A stretch of 15,611 nucleotides of DNA from Candidatus Falkowbacteria bacterium RIFOXYC2_FULL_47_12. GTDB lineage: Bacteria > Patescibacteriota > Patescibacteriia > Patescibacteriales > XYC2-FULL-47-12. The stretch's first letter is position 1; every line of letters starts with the position of its first letter. Below the pieces are notes generated by a model that was not told the DNA's origin, searched no databases, and was given only the letters and a program-made list of their open reading frames with translations. The stretch is taken from assembly GCA_001778285.1 (NCBI GenBank), contig MFGL01000037.1, positions 5,956 to 21,566 on the forward strand, in the 5' to 3' direction. The translations under genes and the position numbers were made by a program. Of this stretch, positions 6,193 to 12,766 are shown one piece after another.

Positions 6193-7439
6193 AAAAAATT
6201 AAAGTATTTATGATGTTTAATTTCGGCAGGAAAGTACTCCTGTTCTTCTTTATAATCGTATTCCGGAGAATATTTGTAACCTTTACCATAATTTAATTCT
6301 TTCATCAACTTCGTTGGAGCATTTCGTAGATGCAGCGGTACCGACAGAGCGCCGTACTGCTTGACATCAGCCTGCGCTTTTTGGTAGGCCGCGTACAAAT
6401 CGTTGCTTTTTTTGCTTTTCGCCATGTATACCACCGCCTGCGCCAAATTGACGCCGCACTCGGGCATGCCGATGTAGTGGCAGGCATCGTAGGCAGCGAC
6501 TGCCTGCGGCAGAGCCAAAGAATTTGCAATGCCGATGTCTTCGGAAGCAAAACGAATTAAACGCCGGGCAATATACAGCGGGTCTTCCCCGCCGACAAGC
6601 ATTCGTACCAGCCAGTACAGCGCTGCGTCCGCGTCTCCGCCGCGCATGGATTTATGCAAGGCCGAAATGATATTGTAGTGCTCCTCGCCGGCTTTATCGT
6701 AGAGAAGAGATTTTTGCAATGCTTCTTCTATAATTTTTTTACTAACTATTCTTTCAGCCCTTCTCGTCACTCCCCTCTCCTTACTAAGGAGAGGGGCTGG
6801 GGGTGAGGTCCGCGCGGAAAATTCCAATGCATTCAGGGCAACGCGCGCGTCTCCGTCCGACATATCAGATAAAAATTGCAGTGCGTCGTTTTCCAAAGTA
6901 ACATTTTTAAAAATTTCTTCGCTTTGCAAAGCGCGCTCCACCAGCTGCTTGATGTGTCCGCTGTTTAGTTTGTCCAAGACAAAAACGCGACAGCGCGACA
7001 AAAGCGCGCCGTTCACTTCAAACGAGGGATTTTCGGTCGTCGCGCCGATTAGAATAATCGTACCGTTCTCCACGTACGGCAGGAGCGCGTCCTGTTGTGT
7101 TTTGTTAAAGCGATGAATTTCGTCAATGAAGACGATTGTTTTCTGCCCGTGTTCCAGCCGCTGACTCGCATGTGCCACCTCCCGCCGGATGTCTTTAACG
7201 CCGCTCGAAACCGCGCTCAACGGCACGAACTCGGCTTTGGTGGCGTTGGCGATGATGCGCGCCAGCGTTGTTTTGCCGCAGCCCGGCGGCCCCCAAAAAA
7301 TAATTGAAGGGATTCGGTCCCCTTCAATCGCTTGCCGCAAAATTTTTCCTTCCCCAATAATTTTTTCCTGACCGACGAAATCGGATAAGTCTTGGGGGCG
7401 CATACGGTCAGCCAGAGGAGAAGTTGAATTTTTGTTCAT
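6189..7439 (-). CDS. rarA: Replication-associated recombination protein A (RarA/MgsA), AAA+ ATPase
   Basis: A clamp-loader-related AAA+ ATPase that acts at stalled replication forks, where family members bind SSB and DNA ends. Visible motifs are RPQDLSDFVGQEKI at the N-terminus, Walker A GPPGCGKT (50-57), Walker B VFIDEIH (103-109), sensor 1 IGATTENPSF (131-140) and the arginine-finger region LLSRC (147-150). The C-terminal tetramerisation half has EEHYNIISALHKSMRGGD, YWLVRMLVGGEDPLYIARRL and VPLHLRNAPTKLMKELNYG. Length (416) is close to the usual 420-450. A class A element encodes residues ~210-223 (TSPPAPLLSKERGV) in the linker between NALEFSAR and KKIIEEALQ. The gene sits 33 nt downstream of uppS, and that whole spacer is a heptamer repeat. 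It overlaps the next gene by ATGA. Confidence 0.97.
   Translation of the reverse strand: MNKNSTSPLADRMRPQDLSDFVGQEKIIGEGKILRQAIEGDRIPSIIFWGPPGCGKTTLARIIANATKAEFVPLSAVSSGVKDIRREVAHASQRLEHGQKTIVFIDEIHRFNKTQQDALLPYVENGTIILIGATTENPSFEVNGALLSRCRVFVLDKLNSGHIKQLVERALQSEEIFKNVTLENDALQFLSDMSDGDARVALNALEFSARTSPPAPLLSKERGVTRRAERIVSKKIIEEALQKSLLYDKAGEEHYNIISALHKSMRGGDADAALYWLVRMLVGGEDPLYIARRLIRFASEDIGIANSLALPQAVAAYDACHYIGMPECGVNLAQAVVYMAKSKKSNDLYAAYQKAQADVKQYGALSVPLHLRNAPTKLMKELNYGKGYKYSPEYDYKEEQEYFPAEIKHHKYFNFL
6772..6810 (-). repeat. Class A palindromic element, copy 3, in rarA
   Basis: A perfect 12-bp inverted repeat, CCCCTCTCCTTA / TAAGGAGAGGGG around a single C (6784), is followed by the tail CTGGGGGTGAGGTC on the plus strand. 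The coding strand reads TSPPAPLLSKERGV. Orientation, tail and phase match copies 1 and 2. Confidence 0.88.
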
Positions 7440-7442
7440 TGA

Positions 7443-7470
7443 TTAGAAATTAGATATTAGAAATTAAACA
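7443..7470. repeat. Class C heptamer array forming the uppS-rarA spacer
   Basis: Four 7-nt units on the plus strand: TTAGAAA, TTAGATA, TTAGAAA, TTAAACA. They fill almost the entire 33-nt gap between the uppS stop (7473) and the rarA ATG (7439), leaving no ribosome binding site in front of rarA. Confidence 0.8.
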
Positions 7471-7472
7471 TT

Positions 7473-8177
7473 TCACTCCCCATACCTCCGCTGCCTGTTA
7501 TTATACTCATCAATAATACTCACTACGTCCAATTCTTCAAAATCCGGCCAGTACTTTTTTAAAAACAGCAGCTCGCTGTAGGCGGTTTGCCAGAGCAAAA
7601 AATTGGATAAACGCTGCTCGCCGCCGGTGCGCACGATGATGTCCGGCTCCGGCAGGAGCGGATTGTACAAATATTTTTTGATAATGCCTTCGTGAATCTG
7701 CTCTTCGGTCAGTTCATTTTTAACGATTTTCTTCACCGCGTCAATGAGCTCAACGCGTCCGCCGTAGTTGAAGCACACGTGCAGAGTGCCAGAGGTGTTG
7801 GCTTTGGTTTTATCACTGGCAACGCTAAATTCTTGCGGCAAATCGCCGGGTAGTTCCTCAATGCGTCCGCTGAAGAGAATGCGGTAATCTTTTTTGCAAA
7901 AATCATCCAAATTTTCAGTAATCAGCAGCCCGGCCAGCACCATCAAATCATCCACTTCTTTTTTGTCCCGTTTCCAGTTTTCGCTGGAAAACGCGTACAC
8001 GGACAAAACCTGCACGCCGCGCAGAAAAAACCAGTCACAAGCGTCAATGACTTTTTCGTAGCCTTTTCGATGTCCCTCGTACACTGACAAATTGCGCTCC
8101 CGCGCCCAGCGCCGGTTGCCATCCAGGATTAAACCGACATGTACGGGTATTTTTCTTTTTTGAGTTTCCGCTAACAT
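7473..8177 (-). CDS. uppS: Isoprenyl transferase (undecaprenyl diphosphate synthase)
   Basis: A cis-prenyltransferase that extends farnesyl diphosphate with isopentenyl diphosphate to the C55 carrier lipid used for peptidoglycan and surface glycans. All family hallmarks are present: LILDGNRRWARERN (catalytic Asp19), YEGHRKGYEKV, VYAFSSENWKR, FNYGGRVELIDAVKKI, and the C-terminal IVRTGGEQRLSNFLLWQ with SELLFLKKYWPDF. The length of 234 residues is normal. It starts 5 nt after the stop of the DUF167 gene, so it lies in the same transcript. Its product would supply the lipid carrier for the glycosyltransferases nearby (inference). Confidence 0.97.
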   Translation of the reverse strand: MLAETQKRKIPVHVGLILDGNRRWARERNLSVYEGHRKGYEKVIDACDWFFLRGVQVLSVYAFSSENWKRDKKEVDDLMVLAGLLITENLDDFCKKDYRILFSGRIEELPGDLPQEFSVASDKTKANTSGTLHVCFNYGGRVELIDAVKKIVKNELTEEQIHEGIIKKYLYNPLLPEPDIIVRTGGEQRLSNFLLWQTAYSELLFLKKYWPDFEELDVVSIIDEYNNRQRRYGE

Positions 8178-8182
8178 ATATT

Positions 8183-8449
8183 CTATTGGGTTATTTTCAC
8201 CAATTTCACTCTCTCGCCGACCCCACTTAGTATCTTAACATTTTCTCTGTCAACACCAAATTCTTTCGCCAAAAATCGTATCAATTCGGCGTTTGCTTTC
8301 CCCCGCTCAGCCGGTGCGGCCAGGTCTATCTTCAAAGTTTCGTCGGCTAAGAGAGTTTTCAGCACCGTGTCAGCTGCGTTCGGCCGGACTTTGACGCGGA
8401 GATAAACCTCTTGGCCGGTATTTAAAATTTTTTTAAAATTGCTGAACAT
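8183..8449 (-). CDS. DUF167 / YggU family protein (UPF0235)
   Basis: An 88-residue small alpha/beta protein. The family signature is visible: LRVKVRPNAADTVLK, LKIDLAAPAERGKANAELIRFLAKEFG and VKILSGVGERVKLVKI. Family members are widespread and their biochemical role is unknown. It lies 4 nt downstream of the laccase-domain gene and 5 nt upstream of uppS, so all three are probably co-transcribed. Confidence 0.93.
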   Translation of the reverse strand: MFSNFKKILNTGQEVYLRVKVRPNAADTVLKTLLADETLKIDLAAPAERGKANAELIRFLAKEFGVDRENVKILSGVGERVKLVKITQ

Positions 8450-8453
8450 GTAT

Positions 8454-9119
8454 TTACGTCATGCCGATGTACGCAACCATTGCCTCAATTTCGTGCGGCT
8501 GGTCGCGGCGAAAGGAAAAATAGTCATTTTCCAAACAATAGGTGCCCTCGTTACGTATCGTCACTTCTCTGACGCCAACCTGCGCCAGTTGTTTTGCAAC
8601 AATGGCGGACAAATTGAGGTACGCGCTCCCCTGCCTATACAGTATATCACGTCTGCCAAATTTCGAAATGAGGTCAGCGCCGACTGCAAAATGGCAGATT
8701 TGGATGTGCGGTCCGACTTCGGCACGAATCGTTCCCGGCTCACAGCCGTACTCGCTTTGTAAAACCGAAACCATGCGGCCGACGATATTTTTTGCCACGC
8801 CGCGCCAGCCGGCGTGTGCAATGCCGACAACGCGCTTGGCTTCGTTCCAAAAATACAGGGGCAGACAATCTGCAACTGTGACGGTCAAAAGCAAATTTGT
8901 TTCATCAGTTGTCAATCCGTCAACGTCAGGTATAATTTTTCCGCCGTCAGCGACACCTACCGTTGCGATGCTCTCGCCATGCACGATGCCGGCTGATACA
9001 ACGCGCGATTTTTCAAAGCCAAGGGATGAAAAAAATTGTTCGCGGTTTTTGTCATTTTTTCCATCCGCGAACAATTTCATTGATCCGTGTTTTTTTTGAG
9101 AAATTCCTTTTACTATCAT
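8454..9119 (-). CDS. YfiH/YlmD (PgeF) family laccase-domain protein
   Basis: A 221-residue member of the DUF152 multicopper-oxidase-like family, which includes YlmD and YfiH. Relatives show purine nucleoside phosphorylase and adenosine deaminase activity, and E. coli PgeF edits peptidoglycan precursors. Putative metal ligands are H47 (IVHGESI), C85 (TVADCLPLYF) and H102 (GIAHAGWRGVAKNIVG). Also seen are EVGPHIQICHFAVG and the C-terminal TYCLENDYFSFRRDQ. The normal HAGWRG core is intact. I place the start at ATG 9119, giving MIVKGISQKKHGSMKL as expected for the family; a TTG at 9167 would add 16 residues without family resemblance. No clear ribosome binding site is present. Function in this organism (nucleoside salvage or cell-wall quality control) is undecided. 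Confidence 0.92.
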   Translation of the reverse strand: MIVKGISQKKHGSMKLFADGKNDKNREQFFSSLGFEKSRVVSAGIVHGESIATVGVADGGKIIPDVDGLTTDETNLLLTVTVADCLPLYFWNEAKRVVGIAHAGWRGVAKNIVGRMVSVLQSEYGCEPGTIRAEVGPHIQICHFAVGADLISKFGRRDILYRQGSAYLNLSAIVAKQLAQVGVREVTIRNEGTYCLENDYFSFRRDQPHEIEAMVAYIGMT

Positions 9120-9183
9120 GCTATCATGGCAATTAACGGTTATCTCCCACCTCGCCAGACTTGCCAACTAATCCAAGAAAAAG

Positions 9184-9726
9184 TTATAAATTATTATGCT
9201 CCCTCTCACCGTGAGAGAGGGTTGGCCCGCCTGCAACGCTATGCGTAACATTGCGGGCAGGGGTGAGGGCGTAGCCGGCGATGCCAAAAGCTACGCTCAC
9301 GTTCAACGATTCTTTTTTGCCGCGCATGGGGATTTCCGCTATCAAGTCCGCCTGATCTAAAATCTCTTTTGACAATCCCTCCACTTCGACGCCGAGCAGC
9401 AAAGCAATCTTTTTCTTTGACGATTGTTTTAAATCCGCATCAAACAACGAGATTGCTCTTTCGTCCTGCTCCAATGCAATAATAGAATATCCCTCTTGTT
9501 TCAATTTTTCTACCGCTGCAAGAGTTGAGCCGACCTTTGACCAGGGAACACTTTGTTCCGCGCCCAACGCAACTTTTGCCAAAGCTTTATTTTTTAAACC
9601 GAAGCGGTCAATGGGTGTTGGCGTAATGCCGCACAGATAAATTTTTTCAACGCCCAGCGCATCAGCCGTGCGAAAAATGGAGCCGACGTTGTAGATACTG
9701 CGAATGTTATCCAAAACGACTATCAT
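9184..9726 (-). CDS. TrmH/SpoU-family RNA 2'-O-methyltransferase with repeat-derived C-terminal tail
   Basis: An alpha/beta-knot (SPOUT) SAM-dependent methyltransferase acting on ribose 2'-OH in tRNA or rRNA. Motif 1 is DNIRSIYNVGSIFRTADALG (N13, R19). Motif 2 is ALLLGVEVEGLS. Motif 3 is IPMRGKKESLNVSVAFGIAGYAL, which forms the knot and binds SAM. The conserved fold ends near residue 152. The last ~28 residues (LTPARNVTHSVAGGPTLSHG and on to the stop) come from a class A repeat with another palindrome nested in it. The RNA target cannot be told; the short length suits a small-subfamily SpoU enzyme. The ATG overlaps the stop of the upstream phosphatase gene as ATGA. Confidence 0.93.
   Translation of the reverse strand: MIVVLDNIRSIYNVGSIFRTADALGVEKIYLCGITPTPIDRFGLKNKALAKVALGAEQSVPWSKVGSTLAAVEKLKQEGYSIIALEQDERAISLFDADLKQSSKKKIALLLGVEVEGLSKEILDQADLIAEIPMRGKKESLNVSVAFGIAGYALTPARNVTHSVAGGPTLSHGEREHNNL
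9199..9270 (-). repeat. Class A element, copy 4, with a nested 35-nt palindromic insertion, at the 3' end of the trmH-like gene
   Basis: A near-perfect hairpin at 9199-9221 (CTCCCTCTCAC around C9210, one mismatch and one G-T) is followed by TTGG, then a 35-nt insert (9226-9260), then GGGTGAGGG. Joining TTGG to GGGTGAGGG restores the class A tail seen at copy 2 at 12 of 13 bases. The insert has ends GCCCGC (9225-9230) / GCGGGC (9253-9258) and an inner hairpin ACGC-TAT-GCGT (9236-9246). Confidence 0.75.
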
Positions 9727-10496
9727 AAAACAGCTAAAATTTCTTCATGCAGCTTTGTCCCGTTGCTTGCGACGAACTTGTCGTTTCTGTCATCCTCGTC
9801 AAGTTTTCCGCTCCAGTCCGTCAGCAAAGCGCCGGCTTCTCTGGCGATAAGTTTGCAGGGCAAATAATCGTGCAATTCCATGCCGTTGGTAATGATAGCC
9901 TCAATGGCGCCGGAAGCTAAAAGACAAAAATTGATTTGCGCCGCCCACATTGACAGATACCGGCGGGCTAATTTCTCCACATACAGCCGGTGATAAAGCT
10001 TGCTGCCGTATTCTTTGTCATAAATATAGGTTGGGATGTAGGTCAGCGTTGCCCGCCGAATGTCGCTTTCCGCATTGACCCGCAGCGGTTTCCCGTCCCG
10101 GTACGCGCCTCCCCCTCTGAGAGCGTAGTAAACCTGGTCTAAAATGGGATGATAAATCACCGCGCGTATGACCGAGTTTGCTTCCAAAAGCGCTATGCCA
10201 ACGGAAAAATCAGGAACGCCAATGACAAAGTTGTTGGAGCCATCCAGCGGGTCAATAAAAAAAGTGCGTGCCGAGCCTTTGTCAGTAACGCCGCTTTCTT
10301 CGGCATTAATATTGTAATCCGGGAAGTATCTTGACAGTACCGCAACTATCGCCCGTTCGGATTCCACGTCGGCAATGGTCTGAAAGTCGGCAACCGTGCT
10401 CTTTTCGGTAACGACAAGTTGCTGGCCGAAGTATTTTTTTAAAACCGCTCCGCCGGCGCGAGCGGCCTCGGTCATAATTTCAATTGTTCTATCCAT
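9723..10496 (-). CDS. Inositol monophosphatase family phosphatase
   Basis: A 257-residue Mg2+-dependent, Li+-sensitive-type phosphomonoesterase of the IMPase/FBPase fold. Metal ligands are visible: E66/E67 in AEESG, D82 and D85 in FFIDPLDGSNNF, and D210 in ELHDYLPCKLIAREAGA, which replaces the more usual WD motif with HD. Substrates in the family include inositol phosphate, fructose-1,6-bisphosphate, PAP and histidinol phosphate. I chose the ATG at 10496 (MDRTIEIMTEAARAGG), the normal family start; longer forms would run into ribH. It begins 13 nt after the ribH stop and overlaps the trmH-like gene by ATGA. Its place in the riboflavin gene block makes a role as the 5-amino-6-ribitylaminouracil 5'-phosphate phosphatase possible, but this is speculation. 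Confidence 0.93.
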   Translation of the reverse strand: MDRTIEIMTEAARAGGAVLKKYFGQQLVVTEKSTVADFQTIADVESERAIVAVLSRYFPDYNINAEESGVTDKGSARTFFIDPLDGSNNFVIGVPDFSVGIALLEANSVIRAVIYHPILDQVYYALRGGGAYRDGKPLRVNAESDIRRATLTYIPTYIYDKEYGSKLYHRLYVEKLARRYLSMWAAQINFCLLASGAIEAIITNGMELHDYLPCKLIAREAGALLTDWSGKLDEDDRNDKFVASNGTKLHEEILAVL

Positions 10497-10509
10497 ACGA
10501 CTTCTATAA

Positions 10510-10944
10510 TTATTCTTTGTTGTGTAAAATCGCCAGCGCCGCTTGAGCCGCGCCGGCGCCATAATTTATCTTTGCACCGGAGCGCGCCAGTGCCAATTTG
10601 CGGCTATCAACCAAAATAACGCCAAAGCCAATCGGCTTATCATATTTCAACATAACGTCCATAATGCCGTGCGTCATACCCTGCGCGATGTAGGTGTAGT
10701 GGTCGGTTTCTCCCCTGATCGCGCAGCCCAGGGCGATGAGCGCATCACAGGTTTTGCGTTGCGCCATTTTTTGGCAGGCCAGCGGCAGTTCAAAACAGCC
10801 GGGAACAAGTTGTACCGTGATGTTTTTTTCCAAAACGCCGGCCGTCCGCAAAACCGTGCGCGCGCCGGAAATGAGCCGCCCGGTAATGCCGGGATAAAAA
10901 TTTGCCGCGACAATGGCTATTTTGATTTTTTTGTTGCTCTTCAT
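10510..10944 (-). CDS. ribH: 6,7-dimethyl-8-ribityllumazine synthase
   Basis: Condenses 5-amino-6-ribitylaminouracil with 3,4-dihydroxy-2-butanone 4-phosphate, the penultimate riboflavin step; family members form pentamers or 60-mers. Motifs: AANFYPGITGRLISGA, VPGCFELPLA (PGxFE), and ALGCAIRGETDHYTYIA with the general-acid His82. Length of 144 is slightly short (usual 150-160). The region normally reading T-E-N-x-E-Q-A is VDSRKLALARSGAK here, while the basic residue for phosphate binding appears kept (LARSG). So the protein is a divergent but plausible RibH. It overlaps ribE by ATGA (10944-10941), so translation is probably coupled. Confidence 0.95.
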   Translation of the reverse strand: MKSNKKIKIAIVAANFYPGITGRLISGARTVLRTAGVLEKNITVQLVPGCFELPLACQKMAQRKTCDALIALGCAIRGETDHYTYIAQGMTHGIMDVMLKYDKPIGFGVILVDSRKLALARSGAKINYGAGAAQAALAILHNKE

Positions 10945-11525
10945 TTCTTTAATAACCTATCAACATATTTAGCTATGATATCAACTTCAACGTTCAGTAT
11001 GTCCTCTCTTTTCTTCAGACCTAAATTCGTGTGTTGCAATGTGTAGGGAATGAGAGCGACACTGAACTGATTTTTTGTAACATCCACCACCGTCAAACTG
11101 ACGCCATCCAAAGTAATAGAGCCTTTTGGCGCAATAAAGCGCGCGAAACGCTTCGGCACGGTAACACTCATTCTGTAAGAATTCTTGGCGGTTTGAACTT
11201 TTACCAGTCTGCCTGTCGTATCAATATGCCCCGCGACAATGTGTCCGTCAAGACCGTCCTGCAGGCGCAATGATTTTTCCAAATTGAGCGTATCGCCGCG
11301 CTGCCACAGAGAAACGCTCGCGCGCTTGAGCGTTTCAGGCATATAGCTGACGCTGAAGCTGCCCGCCCAAACACGCTGGAGCGTTGAGCAAATGCCATCA
11401 ATCGCGATACTTTCTCCCGAATGTAACCGCCAAGCTTTTGGCTTTACAATGGTAACAATAACGTTACCGGCAAAGCGTTCAATTTTTTTAACCGTAGAAA
11501 TTTTTTGAATAATGCCGGTGAACAT
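10941..11525 (-). CDS. ribE: Riboflavin synthase alpha chain
   Basis: Dismutates two 6,7-dimethyl-8-ribityllumazines to riboflavin and the ribitylaminouracil. The 194-residue protein has two lumazine-binding barrels. The first starts MFTGIIQKI, with SGESIAIDGICSTL (catalytic-region Cys kept). The second has DGHIVAGHIDTTGRLVK, KGSITLDGVSLTVVDV, IPYTLQHTNLG and the C-terminal helix VEVDIIAKYVDRLLKK. Start ATG 11525 gives the invariant MFTGII. It begins 7 nt after the HD-protein stop. No FMN riboswitch can be placed, as there is no leader. RibA/B and RibD are not in the window. Confidence 0.97.
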   Translation of the reverse strand: MFTGIIQKISTVKKIERFAGNVIVTIVKPKAWRLHSGESIAIDGICSTLQRVWAGSFSVSYMPETLKRASVSLWQRGDTLNLEKSLRLQDGLDGHIVAGHIDTTGRLVKVQTAKNSYRMSVTVPKRFARFIAPKGSITLDGVSLTVVDVTKNQFSVALIPYTLQHTNLGLKKREDILNVEVDIIAKYVDRLLKK

Positions 11526-11532
11526 AACAAAA

Positions 11533-12513
11533 CTAATCGTAAAATTTCAAAAAATGCCTGCGCGGCTGCAGCGTTTCGGCAACAATACATTTCCACTCGC
11601 TCTGAATGTCGGAGAGCCGGCGCAACACGCCCTCGTGCCGGCACAGCGGATCAACGCAGCGTGACTTACAGTACACCGGCGCGCCGTCCTCATCACCCGT
11701 CTCCCAGCGAGTCAGGTTATTCATGCGCAGCCAGAGTTTCTGCAGAATCAAATCGTGCGCGTGGTGGGGTTTTATTTTTTGCAATACCGCCGTGTCGGTC
11801 GTATACAAATCGTCTCTTCCTATATAGCCGTAATCCAACGCGCGGCGAATGTAATCGCTGGCTGTTTTGTACATATGCGCGGTTCGCGTATCGCAGTAGT
11901 ACGTATCATTGAGTTCTTTAAACAGCTGCGCGTACTGACGCGCGCTCTCTACGTCCGCAAAAACCCAACTGCCGTTTGCTGTCTGCAATTTTGTCAAAAT
12001 ATGGCTGACCGCCGCCGTTGACGCCACGCCATACACAATCAGACCGCGCAAAGAGTAGTCAATTCTGTCAGCGCACAGGTCGGGCAACTCTGTTTCTTTG
12101 AGAGGAAAATTCGCGTCGTCCATAATGAACGCGAGCGGAAAACCGTACTTTTCCAGAATGGCGGCAATGCGCGAATGTTGCACGTAGTCAGCCAAAATTT
12201 CATCCTGATAGGTCTGATACCTGCCGCTGCCGTCATGCATGATGTAGTCAATGGTGTGCGAAAACGCCGAGTGCGAAACGTCGTGGATGAGGCCAGCAAC
12301 TTGCTCGGCCAGCGGCGCGCCAAAACGCCGCAGCAGTTCGTACACGCCCAATGAATGTTCAAAGCGGCTGTGTTTTGACCCGGGAAAATGCGGCTCGCTA
12401 TAGCCAGCCTGGTCAACGTCTTTAAGCCGCTGAAATTCCGGCGTCGCGATGATGTCTAAAGCAACCGGCTCGGTTATTTCAACCGAGCCGTAAATTCTGT
12501 CTGTGTAGCGCAT
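11533..12513 (-). CDS. HD-superfamily phosphohydrolase (COG1078-like)
   Basis: A 326-residue metal-dependent phosphohydrolase. The HD site is clear: H48/R50/H53 in KHSRFEHSLGVYELL, H77-D78 in AGLIHDVSHSAFSHTIDY, and the later D149 in CADRIDYSLRG. Relatives hydrolyse (deoxy)nucleoside triphosphates or are of unknown substrate. The N-terminal DRIYGSVEITEPVALDIIATPEFQRLKD is typical of this subgroup. Near the C-terminus is a cluster VYCKSRCVDPLCRHEG (C-x3-C-x4-C-x-H), a possible structural zinc site. The gene is first in the tight block leading into ribE, ribH, the phosphatase and the trmH-like gene. There is no obvious ribosome binding site or promoter in the short gap to tRNA-Pro. Confidence 0.92.
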   Translation of the reverse strand: MRYTDRIYGSVEITEPVALDIIATPEFQRLKDVDQAGYSEPHFPGSKHSRFEHSLGVYELLRRFGAPLAEQVAGLIHDVSHSAFSHTIDYIMHDGSGRYQTYQDEILADYVQHSRIAAILEKYGFPLAFIMDDANFPLKETELPDLCADRIDYSLRGLIVYGVASTAAVSHILTKLQTANGSWVFADVESARQYAQLFKELNDTYYCDTRTAHMYKTASDYIRRALDYGYIGRDDLYTTDTAVLQKIKPHHAHDLILQKLWLRMNNLTRWETGDEDGAPVYCKSRCVDPLCRHEGVLRRLSDIQSEWKCIVAETLQPRRHFLKFYD

Positions 12514-12520
12514 AGAAGTG

Positions 12521-12591
12521 TCGGGCTGCCGGGAATCGAACCCGGATTACACGCACCCGAAGCGTGCGTAATACCACTATACCACAGCCCG
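12521..12591 (-). tRNA. tRNA-Pro (anticodon CGG)
   Basis: A complete 71-nt cloverleaf on the minus strand: acceptor CGGGCTG/CAGCCCG with C1-G72 as expected for bacterial tRNA-Pro, anticodon stem CACGC/GCGTG with loop TTCGGGT (anticodon at 12559-12557), and T-arm CCGGG/CCCGG with loop TTCGATT. Discriminator A73. The 3' CCA is not encoded. It reads CCG codons. Confidence 0.95.
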
Positions 12592-12678
12592 TAGACTAAA
12601 TTAATTTTTTATTAGTAAAAGCATACCCAGAACTTGATTTCAAATATTTTTCAACGGAGTAAATACTCCCGCTATCTG

Positions 12679-12749
12679 TGGACTCACCGGGAATCGAACC
12701 CGGACCTCGGCAATGCGAATGCCGCGTAATACCGTTTTACTATGAGCCC
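12679..12749 (-). tRNA. tRNA-Ala (anticodon CGC)
   Basis: A 71-nt cloverleaf on the minus strand. The acceptor stem GGGCTCA/TGAGTCC contains the G3-U70 wobble pair that marks tRNA-Ala. The anticodon stem is CGGCA/TGCCG with loop TTCGCAT (anticodon CGC at 12717-12715), and the T-arm is CCGGG/CCCGG with loop TTCGATT. Discriminator A73; CCA is not encoded. It lies 87 nt upstream of tRNA-Pro and may share its transcript. Confidence 0.95.
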
Positions 12750-12766
12750 AAATTATTTAATTTATG

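Noticed and set aside
10100..10125. CCCCCTCTGAGAG stretch in the phosphatase gene as a fifth class A element
   Set aside because: It encodes the ordinary family motif ALRGGGAYRDGKPL and lacks the inverted repeat and tail.
10926..11525. FMN riboswitch near ribE-ribH
   Set aside because: The genes follow the HD-protein gene with a 7-nt gap, so there is no room for the aptamer, and nothing like its conserved core is seen.
11505..12021. Plus-strand open frames opposite the HD-protein gene
   Set aside because: They are shadows of a well-supported minus-strand gene, with Arg/Ser-rich unstructured products and no ribosome binding sites.
12656..12669. Hairpin GGAGT-AAAT-ACTCC between the two tRNA genes as a terminator
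   Set aside because: Only 5 bp, and the following minus-strand sequence GTTGAAAAATATTT is not a proper T-run.
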